A stretch of DNA of 64,000 nucleotides from an uncultured Clostridia bacterium. GTDB taxonomy: Bacteria; Bacillota; Clostridia; UMGS1810. The stretch lies in the NCBI GenBank assembly GCA_934481345.1, contig CAKSPF010000005.1:1-64000 (forward strand), given 5' to 3'. The notes beneath the pieces are model-generated. The model was not told where the DNA came from. It saw only the letters and a list, made by a program, of their open reading frames with translations, and made no database searches. Position numbers and translations under genes: made by a program. Shown in pieces: positions 52,425 through 60,371 of the stretch (position 1 is its first letter; each line of letters begins with the position of its first letter).

Positions 52425-53566
52425 ATCTGTTTTTGCCGACAGGGTCGGCAGGGACGGTTATTGGGATATAAGAATTACCGTCACTATCGACACTTCGTCG
52501 AACGTCACATCGCTTAATCGTTTTGTTGCAAGCGACAAAACTCTCTTGCTTTGTGCGTTCTCCTCCTCCCACAAAATCCAAATGATTTTGTGAGACCCTT
52601 GATAACAATATTATCCGCTTTCCGTTGCTCCGTTTTGACTGATAGGCAATTCCAAACTCTTTGAGTTCCGGGGTATTTTGATTGAGCCTTTTTGACAAAA
52701 CGATAGGGGATATTTCTTCGTCAGTATATTTTGACAGTCTTTCCGCCAGCTTTGCAGGTGTTCCCGAAAAAAATTTTTCGTTCTGCATAAACCGAACAAC
52801 AGTTGCGGTAATATTTTCGAGAAGTATTTCGGGGTTTTCTGCACTGTCGGAAACCAATTCCCAGCTTTTGTTGCCGGTATTAAAATTAAGTTCCAGTTCC
52901 CGATATTCAATATCACGTCCCGTGCAATAAAGTGTTGCCCGTGAGCCAGCGCGCTTTGACTTACAAAGAACAAAACTCGAATCTGCACCGCCGGTAATTC
53001 CCGTTGTACACGACACCATATTCATTGGATCGTCATCTTTTTGCTTTCTCAAATGATGTATGAGAACGATTGCAATTTTCAGCTTGTCCGCAATATTTTT
53101 AAGAATACTTATATCTCTGTAATCGCTTGCGTAGGCATTATCATTTGAGATAGTACGTATTTTTTTGAAAGGTGTCGATAACGACCAGTTTGGTATTTTT
53201 GTTACTCAAACAGAAATTTTCAATCTGTTCCTAAATGCCGCTGCCGATGCTTTCTGCAAAGGTTGCAAAGTGGATATTAGGCGGAGCATCGTCTGTTATG
53301 TCAAACAATCTGCTTTGGATTCTTGCAAGACTGTCTTCAAGGCAAAGATACAGTGCAGTGCCTTGCTTGGTTTCAAAATTCCAAAGCTTTTCTCCTTTTG
53401 CAACCTTTAAACACAGCATAAGCGCCAGCCACGATTTACCGATTTTCGGACTTCTCGATAAAATATGCAGTCCCTGCGGAATTAAACTTTCCACCGCAAA
53501 TTCTATCGGCGGTAAAAAGGTATTCATCAGCATCTCACCGTTTACGGTTTTTAAAACCTTGCTCAT
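52423..53566 (-). pseudogene. RepA-like AAA_25 ATPase, broken by a stop codon and a frameshift
   Basis: The N-terminal part (53566 to 53233) has the P-loop SRSPKIGKSWLALMLC near residue 37 and TALYLCLEDS near 68. It ends at a premature TAG after SIGSGI. The same frame continues EQIENFCLSNKNTKLVVIDTF, then a frameshift near an A-run (about 53163-53170), after which ISILKNIADKLKIAI, IHHLRKQKDDDPMN and TGITGGADSSFV complete a RepA/AAA_25 hexameric ATPase core and a C-terminal domain. Two lesions make it inactive. Confidence 0.72.
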
Positions 53567-53634
53567 ATTTATTTCACCTCCTCCATTAAAATTATTAAAA
53601 CTATTGCAAAAAATAAAAAATAGTGGTACAATAG

Positions 53635-53729
53635 TTTCAAGCGATTATCAAGAATAAGTATTCTGTAAATATAATAGTGTGTACAAGAGATTTTGTCAAG
53701 TGATTATTTAAAATAAATATCGCTTGAAA
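53635..53729. repeat. Inverted repeat pair in a divergent promoter region
   Basis: TTTCAAGCGAT (53635-53645) and ATCGCTTGAAA (53719-53729) are perfect 11-bp inverted copies; a third, imperfect copy TGTCAAGTGATTATTT lies at about 53694-53709. They lie between the ATPase remnant and the DUF6076 gene, so they could be operator sites. Confidence 0.45.
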
Positions 53730-53758
53730 TATTTTTGTAATATTCCGGAGGTCAATTT

Positions 53759-54475
53759 ATGAAGTTTCAAGCGTCATTTTTAGAAAATTATATAAATATT
53801 TCAACTAAAGAATGTAATCGGATTTTTGGATTGGGAAGGATAACTTTTGGGGTGGCGACAGGCAATTACGGAGCGCTTTCAATTTTGTTTCCCATTCACG
53901 AATTAGACGCATTAAGAGATAAGGCCAATTCGCTTTTGGAGCTTTGTTTTTCGAGTAAGAAAGGCGAAGACAAGCTATCTGCCTATTATAAATGTGAGGA
54001 AGAATTTAGTTTGAACGGCGGCTGCATTATGTCCGAGAAAAAAGCCGTTGTCAATACTGACGATAATATTGATATGGTTGAAACTTATTGGCTTACAAAG
54101 CTTTCGGGACTGCTTTTGGTTGAAATGATGCACGCAATTCTTCATAACATTCCGATTTTAAAATGCCCGGTATGCAAAAGATTTTTTATTGCTGATAACC
54201 ACGGCATTCAATATTGCGATAATATTTATAAGGACGGAAAAACATGCAGACAAATTGGGGCAAAAAAACAGTTCAAGGAAAAGGTCAAATCGGACAGCGC
54301 GCTTTCTTTGTATGAGAAAAAGTATCAGGCGCTCTATTATAAACGCAAAAAAACAACTGACAAAAAGGCTTTAACGGCGATTAAGGAAAAAATTGCCGTT
54401 TATCAAGACGCACGCTCAAAGTATAAAAAAGGGGAGATTTCTTCCAACGAGTTTATTTCTGTGCTGGAAAAATAA
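53759..54475 (+). CDS. DUF6076-like protein with zinc-binding cysteines
   Basis: 238 residues. The C-terminal half contains LKCPVCKRFFIADNHGIQYC followed by GKTCRQIG, a likely C2HC-type zinc site like that of CGNR-type or DUF6076 proteins, followed by a basic helical tail. Such genes are common in mobile elements of Clostridia; function is unknown, DNA binding is plausible. ATG follows CCGGAGG. Opposite in direction to the neighbouring element genes. Confidence 0.65.
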   Translation: MKFQASFLENYINISTKECNRIFGLGRITFGVATGNYGALSILFPIHELDALRDKANSLLELCFSSKKGEDKLSAYYKCEEEFSLNGGCIMSEKKAVVNTDDNIDMVETYWLTKLSGLLLVEMMHAILHNIPILKCPVCKRFFIADNHGIQYCDNIYKDGKTCRQIGAKKQFKEKVKSDSALSLYEKKYQALYYKRKKTTDKKALTAIKEKIAVYQDARSKYKKGEISSNEFISVLEK

Positions 54476-54511
54476 CACATACCGTGCCGGATTTTTTTAT
54501 AAGGCGCGAAA

Positions 54512-54550
54512 ATACGCAGGCGGGGGTTGTACCCTGCCTGCGTATCTTTT
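54512..54550 (+). terminator. Hairpin terminator after the DUF6076 gene
   Basis: ATACGCAGGC (54512-54521) pairs perfectly with GCCTGCGTAT (54536-54545), followed by CTTTTG. Probably ends transcription of the upstream gene. Confidence 0.55.
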
Positions 54551-54600
54551 GCCCTGTTACGGGGCTTAAACGCCGTTATATCGGCCATTAAAATTGATTT

Positions 54601-54882
54601 TCATTCAGTATATAGGTCATCATTTTCGACACATTCCATAACAAACCTTGTTCCCAGCTTAAAGCCTTTTATGAATGTCTGACACTCTGTAATTTGTGTC
54701 ATTTCATCTTGACAATCTTTGTATTTGTCAAACAATTCTTTTTCTTGCTCGTTTAAGGTTTCAAGCAGTTTTTCTTCGTTTCGGGTCAGTAGTTTGAATA
54801 CTTTGTCAAATTGCCTTTGTCGTTGAAACGGTATTTCAACCGGATTGATGTTGCCATACCAAAATTCTTCTAATATTCGCAT
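54601..54882 (-). CDS. DUF6809-like small element protein
   Basis: 93 residues starting MRILEEFWYGNINPVEIP, the pattern of DUF6809 proteins from Firmicute mobile elements, then a helical EEKLLETLNEQEKELFDKY segment. Start ATG 54882 follows GAGGAGG and overlaps the upstream gene by 13 bases. Role unknown. Confidence 0.7.
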   Translation of the reverse strand: MRILEEFWYGNINPVEIPFQRQRQFDKVFKLLTRNEEKLLETLNEQEKELFDKYKDCQDEMTQITECQTFIKGFKLGTRFVMECVENDDLYTE

Positions 54883-55124
54883 TGTTCTGCCTCCTCACAT
54901 AAAAAGAGCGGCTCAAATTCCGGTATATCCGAAATCGAGTCGCCCTCTTTTAATAATCTTAACGTTGTCTTGATTGCCTCTCTAACATACAACATCTGTA
55001 GCTGCTCTCGTATGTCCGCCGTTTTTGTCCCTTGCTTTGCAAGCTCATATGCCGCCATAAATAAAAAGCTTTCAATGTTGTACTTCTCTCCATACATAAT
55101 TTCTTCCAATGTGTACTTCGCCAT
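54870..55124 (-). CDS. Small helical protein of unknown function
   Basis: About 84 residues, ATG 55124 behind GGAGGTGG; the longer frame from 55160 lacks a site. Mostly helical (FLFMAAYELAKQGTKTADIREQLQML). Coupled to the DUF6809 gene. Family not recognised; the pair is common in accessory regions in my impression, but this cannot be verified here. Confidence 0.55.
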   Translation of the reverse strand: MAKYTLEEIMYGEKYNIESFLFMAAYELAKQGTKTADIREQLQMLYVREAIKTTLRLLKEGDSISDIPEFEPLFLCEEAEQCEY

Positions 55125-55262
55125 TCGCGCCACCTCCTTCGGCAACACAGACAGTATCACAAGAAGGGATAGAAGTTAACGAAGAAATTCGTCTAAATTT
55201 TTTTATAATATTTCATTACTGTTTCCACCGTTTTGAAATATTTAGGACTCACAAATACTAAA

Positions 55263-58200
55263 TTATTGGTTCAACAATGCTTCTCGAATTTCCTCGGCTT
55301 CTATGTTATTATGAACAGTCTCAATCATTTTGTTAATCTTATTTTTATGCTTAAGATATTTAATGCCATTTAGATGCGGTAGCAATGTTTCAAAATATTC
55401 GATAAAACCTGATAAAATTGGTACTTCACTACCTGACCAAGTATAATTTGTAGGAAGCAACGGCAATTGAGCAAACGTTTCATAATCAGGATTTTTTTCT
55501 ATGAACAAAAGTAAATATTCTTTTTTTCTTTTGTTTTCTAATTGTGAAAGTGCAGCAAATAAACACTTGATTTTAATGCAGTCTTGTGAATTCTCTTCTA
55601 TATAATCTTTTATCCATTTATCTTGCTTTTGAAGTAAATCCTGTTTTTCGCTAATAGGAGTAATCAGGCATGACATCATTTGTTGTATGTTATATTCAGG
55701 ATATTTATTTTTGTTAAGAATTTTATTTACAATATAATTAAATATAGATATATATTCATCTTCGCTATAAAAAGAACATAGTCTATGATAAATATTATCC
55801 TCATATGTTATCCCTGCATTAATAATGTAATTAACATATATATCTAAAATCGACTTGTCTGCACAATAGATTTTATTCAAGAAGGCTCCATCCTCATCCA
55901 CACTCTTTTTTACTGATATGATATACATATATATTTCAATTAACAACTGCAAATTTCCATCAAATAGTTCAAGTGCTTCTTTTGGGGCATAACGAAACGG
56001 ATTAAACAACAATTCAAAATAAATGCACGGAATAAAAGAAGAAACATCTTTCTTAGATAAAATCATCCTACAACTTTTTTCAAAAGCATCATTTTGAATT
56101 CTATTGAATTTTTTTATAAAACCAATTTCACGCAAAGGATATTCGTTTGTCTTAAATCCTGTTGTATCATTCAAGAAAATATAAAATGAGTCTAATTCCG
56201 TTTCAGTAATACATCCCTCTGGTAATTGATAGTAATATTCGTAATTCCATGTGTTTTTGTTACAATAGTCATATGAATTTATCAAGATAGATATATCACA
56301 TGCAGAAATGCATTTAAACATTTTTTCAATTATGTATCGGGGATGTAAACTTAAAGGGGTATCCGTTTTAAGATAATATCCTACCATTTTTAATAATATA
56401 TCCTTATCATTAGGCAGTTCATCAAAAGCTATTTCCAGTCCATTTAAAACAGTATAAAAATTCTTGTCAAACGGACAATCAGAAAGTTCATTGCACACAT
56501 CTATCATTCTAATTAGTATATTAGCATCCTCAAAAATACACTGTTTAATTTTTTCTTTTTTCTGTTCCTCTCTTTCCTCGCAATTAGTGCCAAAGTCGCA
56601 ATCGCCTGTGCTCAACAAAGAAAATAACGACATTTTATCACTATTAATATATATATCAGGAATAATACATTCTTCTTGTAATTTATGCCTAACTACAGAG
56701 TTTTTAATTTGCTTTGCCAATATGTTTACAATCAATGATTCTTTATATGGTAATTCATTGAATATATCGATAATATATTGGTGTTCTTTTTCTACCACAT
56801 CCTCACTCTTTTTACAAATATATGTACTATATTTATTTAGAATCTTATACACTTTAGGTTGATAATTATTCTTTTTACTAAATTCAATCAACATATTCCA
56901 AATTAGCGCACGATACTCCATGGAATTATTATCATTCAATAGATTAACTTTGTACAATATAAGTGACCTATCCCCTGACGATTCAGCAGAACTAAATGAA
57001 AAGGATAAAAATTCAGGAACCAATTCCAAAAATAACAAATTTATATATTCATTTTCAAAATTTATTGAGTTCTTTTTTAGATTTTTAAACAGTTTAATTT
57101 GCAAATCATACTTTCTAATACTTGCAAATCTATCTATTCTGTAGGCAATATTAATTCCATGATAAAACTGTATAAACAAATCTGGTCGTTTTAAATAATA
57201 TTGAAGCAATAAATCTAATCCGATTTCCCAATTTTCATCATTTGCAAATCCTATTAATATGTTGATTATATCATCATCGACTTTTTCATAATTCTTTCCT
57301 TCACTTGTATTTATATTCTCTACAGGGAGGTATACTGTTTCGGTTTTATTTATTAGTTCTTGTACCATCAATAACGATTCTGTCGGGTTGATTAAATAAA
57401 AAGATTTTACAAATTCAAAGAATTTTTCTGTATCGTCATTTTTCAACTTTTCCCATACGACTTTAATTTGTTTTTCAGTAAATACAATAATATCATCATT
57501 TTTAAAAATATTATTAAGTGTGTTGATTGTCTCAATCGTCTTATGTTTGAATTCAAAAAAACCAATCTCTATTAATTCCGATAATTCAATGGCCTGTTTA
57601 TCATAAAAAACATACTTTAAAAGAAAATTTGCAAAGCACTGTTCTGTTACCTTAACCGCTTTATCATAGTATATATCTACAATTTCACATTCAAATAGTC
57701 TTTTAATGCTTTCCATAAATAATTCTTTATCAATATTATGAGCTTCTAAAAGTGGCATAATCATTCCAATATTATCTAGATGGATTGATTTTAAAACAGA
57801 CATAATCCCGGCAACAATCAATACTTTAGAATCATCAAATAGATCATTACCTCTTACGACTGCTCCATAATATTCATCATATAATTGCGAAACATCATTT
57901 ATTGAATCTAATCTATTAGCATCACTGGATATTTTTCCTGCAAGCATAGCCAATCTTGCATTGCCCTGAGATATTCTGTTTATTCGTTCAAAATAAAGAG
58001 GATTGCGTATACTAAATTCCTGTTCTAATAAAGTTTCAATTTCCTCTTTTTTAAATGTTTCTACTCTTATTTCTGCAAAAGAAGTAATGCTACTTATATC
58101 ATGTTTCAACTTCTCTGTTGCATAATCTCTAGCTGACACTAAAATTTTCACATCATATCCATCTTCTTTCATCAAAGTATATTGTAAAATATGTTTTAAC

Positions 58201-59015
58201 TTTGGTCCATTAAGTTGGTTTGCATCATCCACAAAAACAATATATTTACCAGGACTATCAATATAGAATTTTAAATCGTCATAAATTGGTAGTGCGTTAT
58301 CTCTAACACACAATAATTTTCTTGAATCTTTTTGCGAAAATTGCTCTGCAAAATGTATACAAATCTTTGTTTTCCCTACGCCAGGGGAACCAGATACTAT
58401 TATTACATCTTTTGTTTTAAATGCATCTTCTATATCAGAAAGTTCCTTTTCCCTATATAGAAACGCTGTGTTAATAGGTGCAACTAATGTGTTTTCATTG
58501 TATGCCTTTATGAAATCATCTAAATTCTTAATTTGATCTGTATCAATAGAAATACCTAACATATCTTTTGCAATTTTTTTGTGTTTGAGATATAAATCTC
58601 CTGCTAATTGATCAATGCCATACATTCTAAATGCAATTCCTAAGTTCTCGCACATATTTCTTATGTCGTTATCATCTTTGGGTTGGATGTTTGAGGATGT
58701 GTGAAAATAAATAATTTCTGAAATATCGTCCGTAGAAATTCCTGTTTTACTAACATCCAAACATTTTTTAACATCATCCTTTATTTTAGTAACTAACCCT
58801 GTTTGTTGTGTTGTATATTCTACAAAAATATATTTCTTGTTATCGTTATCAAAAAAATATGTATCAGGAGTGCCACGGGTAGTTTTTTGCGTTCCCACCT
58901 GAGTTCCCAATGATAAGATATTAGTATATCCTTCTTTTGCCAAAATAGCATCGCACATAATTTGGAAACTACCTGCGTCTTGCTGTAGTATCTTTTGTTT
59001 TATAGTATTAATCAA
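55263..59015 (-). CDS. STAND-type NTPase with N-terminal nuclease-like domain (Avs-like defence candidate)
   Basis: About 1250 residues. N-terminal domain (1-150) has TRGTPDTYFFDNDNKKYIFV followed by EYTT, like a PD-(D/E)xK core in which the lysine position is threonine. A linker leads to an NTPase with Walker A VSGSPGVGKTKICIHFA near 208 and Walker B YIVFVDDANQL near 260, followed by winged-helix and a long helical repeat region to the C-terminus. The layout matches antiviral STAND proteins (nuclease-NTPase-sensor). The gene is visibly more AT-rich than its neighbours. Start TTG 59015 directly behind AGGAGGTG; the apparent extension to 59033 covers that site. Confidence 0.7.
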   Translation of the reverse strand: MINTIKQKILQQDAGSFQIMCDAILAKEGYTNILSLGTQVGTQKTTRGTPDTYFFDNDNKKYIFVEYTTQQTGLVTKIKDDVKKCLDVSKTGISTDDISEIIYFHTSSNIQPKDDNDIRNMCENLGIAFRMYGIDQLAGDLYLKHKKIAKDMLGISIDTDQIKNLDDFIKAYNENTLVAPINTAFLYREKELSDIEDAFKTKDVIIVSGSPGVGKTKICIHFAEQFSQKDSRKLLCVRDNALPIYDDLKFYIDSPGKYIVFVDDANQLNGPKLKHILQYTLMKEDGYDVKILVSARDYATEKLKHDISSITSFAEIRVETFKKEEIETLLEQEFSIRNPLYFERINRISQGNARLAMLAGKISSDANRLDSINDVSQLYDEYYGAVVRGNDLFDDSKVLIVAGIMSVLKSIHLDNIGMIMPLLEAHNIDKELFMESIKRLFECEIVDIYYDKAVKVTEQCFANFLLKYVFYDKQAIELSELIEIGFFEFKHKTIETINTLNNIFKNDDIIVFTEKQIKVVWEKLKNDDTEKFFEFVKSFYLINPTESLLMVQELINKTETVYLPVENINTSEGKNYEKVDDDIINILIGFANDENWEIGLDLLLQYYLKRPDLFIQFYHGINIAYRIDRFASIRKYDLQIKLFKNLKKNSINFENEYINLLFLELVPEFLSFSFSSAESSGDRSLILYKVNLLNDNNSMEYRALIWNMLIEFSKKNNYQPKVYKILNKYSTYICKKSEDVVEKEHQYIIDIFNELPYKESLIVNILAKQIKNSVVRHKLQEECIIPDIYINSDKMSLFSLLSTGDCDFGTNCEEREEQKKEKIKQCIFEDANILIRMIDVCNELSDCPFDKNFYTVLNGLEIAFDELPNDKDILLKMVGYYLKTDTPLSLHPRYIIEKMFKCISACDISILINSYDYCNKNTWNYEYYYQLPEGCITETELDSFYIFLNDTTGFKTNEYPLREIGFIKKFNRIQNDAFEKSCRMILSKKDVSSFIPCIYFELLFNPFRYAPKEALELFDGNLQLLIEIYMYIISVKKSVDEDGAFLNKIYCADKSILDIYVNYIINAGITYEDNIYHRLCSFYSEDEYISIFNYIVNKILNKNKYPEYNIQQMMSCLITPISEKQDLLQKQDKWIKDYIEENSQDCIKIKCLFAALSQLENKRKKEYLLLFIEKNPDYETFAQLPLLPTNYTWSGSEVPILSGFIEYFETLLPHLNGIKYLKHKNKINKMIETVHNNIEAEEIREALLNQ

Positions 59016-59064
59016 TTCTACACCTCCTGTCAATTTCTTTTATTTGTATCAAAAAACGTAAGTG

Positions 59065-59624
59065 TTATTTTACCTTATTTCCTACATCAAATGCCTTGCC
59101 AACCACATCGCCAATTTTACGATAAGTATGGTGTACGGGGTCATAGGTGATAGGGGAGAATTTGTTCAAATCAATTTTACCATCATCACCAAGAATTCTT
59201 TCATCGGCGCAGACATTTATGATTTTGCCGACCAGTCTGCAAGTTTCTTCGTCATAGCTGATAAGTTTACATTCCAGCGCCATAGGCAGCTCATCAAAAA
59301 GCGGAGCGTCTACAAATTCACTCTTTGCGGCGTGCCAGCCTGTTTTTTTATTTTGTCCGGCTCTTTATTGCCTGAAACGATGCCGACATAATCGCAGGCA
59401 ACAACATTTTTCGCATCCGCAATGCTCACCGTAAACGCACCTCTTGCAATGATGTTTTTCGTTGTTTTATGCTCTGCACTTATGCAAATTGAAATTTCCG
59501 TTTCTTCACTGATGCCGCCCCAGGCAGCATTCATCGCATCAGGTTTTCCGTTTTCGTCATACGAGCCGATGATTAGCACCGGCATAGGGTAAAGATACGC
59601 TTTTGCTCCAAAATTCTTTCTCAT
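59065..59624 (-). pseudogene. Flavin reductase-like protein, frameshifted
   Basis: N-terminal part from ATG 59624 (KNFGAKAYLYPMPVLIIGSY, MNAAWGGISEE, VVACDYVGIVSG) is a flavoredoxin-type FMN-binding flavin reductase. The frame breaks at an A7 run (about 59345-59351); in the next frame GWHAAKSEFVDAPLFDELPM joins smoothly to ALECKL and the C-terminal half down to 59065. The full protein would have about 186 residues. A homopolymer frameshift may be real or a sequencing error. Confidence 0.75.
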
Positions 59625-59971
59625 AAATTTTCACTCCATTCTTTTTCTTTAAATCCAACCAAAACAAAATCTTTGCCGATTAAAAGCGGGCGTTTCACAA
59701 GCATTCCGTCTGTTGCAAGTAACTTTAACTGTTCTTCTTCCGACATAGCAGCCAGCTTGTCCTTTAGCCCCATTGATTTATACAAAAGCCCCGATGTGTT
59801 AAAGAATTTCTTTAACGGCAAACCACTTATTCTGTACCATTCACTCAATTCTTTAAAGGTCGGATTATTCTCTTTTATGTCTCGAAGTTCGTATTCAATA
59901 TTGTTGTCATCAAGCCATTTCTTTGCCTTTTGACAGGTTGTGCATTTAGGGTAGCAAATAAATTTCAACAT
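59621..59971 (-). CDS. ArsC/Spx-family protein
   Basis: 116 residues. Start LKFICYPKCTTCQKAKKWLD has a CxxC motif (CTTC) as in Spx and arsenate reductase-like proteins; LLIGKDFVLVGF near the end is conserved. Overlaps the flavin reductase by 4 bases. Could be a thiol redox enzyme or regulator; arsenate activity is not implied. Confidence 0.88.
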   Translation of the reverse strand: MLKFICYPKCTTCQKAKKWLDDNNIEYELRDIKENNPTFKELSEWYRISGLPLKKFFNTSGLLYKSMGLKDKLAAMSEEEQLKLLATDGMLVKRPLLIGKDFVLVGFKEKEWSENL

Positions 59972-59984
59972 AAAGCTCTCCTTT

Positions 59985-60371
59985 TTACATATAAGCAGAT
60001 TTTATTCTATCTAATATCTTTACATCAGCCGGACAGAAATTATAATTATCAATTTCAGATACACTTATCCACCTAATATCGTTATGCTCCAATTTTTGTG
60101 GAACACCTTCAGCAATAGTTGCATTAAACAAAGTCAAATGCACGGTAATATCCGGATATTCATGAACAATCTCCATAAACACATCACCAACTGATAATGT
60201 AACTGCAAGTTCTTCTTGACACTCGCGTACAAGCGCCTGTTCTTTGGTCTCACCTTGTTCAACTTTACCGCCAGCAAACTCCCACAAAAGTGCTCTTGCT
60301 TTGTGGGCCGGACGTTGACATATCATAAATTTATCTTTATCCCATATAAGAGCTGCAACTACTTCTATCAT
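59985..60371 (-). CDS. Nudix hydrolase (MutT/8-oxo-dGTPase-like)
   Basis: 128 residues. Nudix box GGKVEQGETKEQALVRECQEE near residue 35 (shown to 20 residues: GGKVEQGETKEQALVRECQE) fits GX5EX7REUXEE. The start VVAALIWDKDKFMICQRP resembles nucleotide-pool MutT enzymes. The ATG overlaps the DUF2075 gene stop by 4 bases, so the two are translationally coupled. Confidence 0.88.
   Translation of the reverse strand: MIEVVAALIWDKDKFMICQRPAHKARALLWEFAGGKVEQGETKEQALVRECQEELAVTLSVGDVFMEIVHEYPDITVHLTLFNATIAEGVPQKLEHNDIRWISVSEIDNYNFCPADVKILDRIKSAYM

Larger units (their letters stand above)
48815..55160 (-). mobile_element. Decaying mobilizable element (approximate limits)
   Basis: Grouping inferred from content: serine recombinase, small ORF, MOB relaxase, frameshifted mobC, broken RepA-like ATPase, DUF6076 and DUF6809 genes. 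No attachment site was recognised, so the borders are approximate. mobC and the ATPase have lost their frames, so the element is probably not self-mobilizable any more although recombinase and relaxase are open. Confidence 0.5.
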
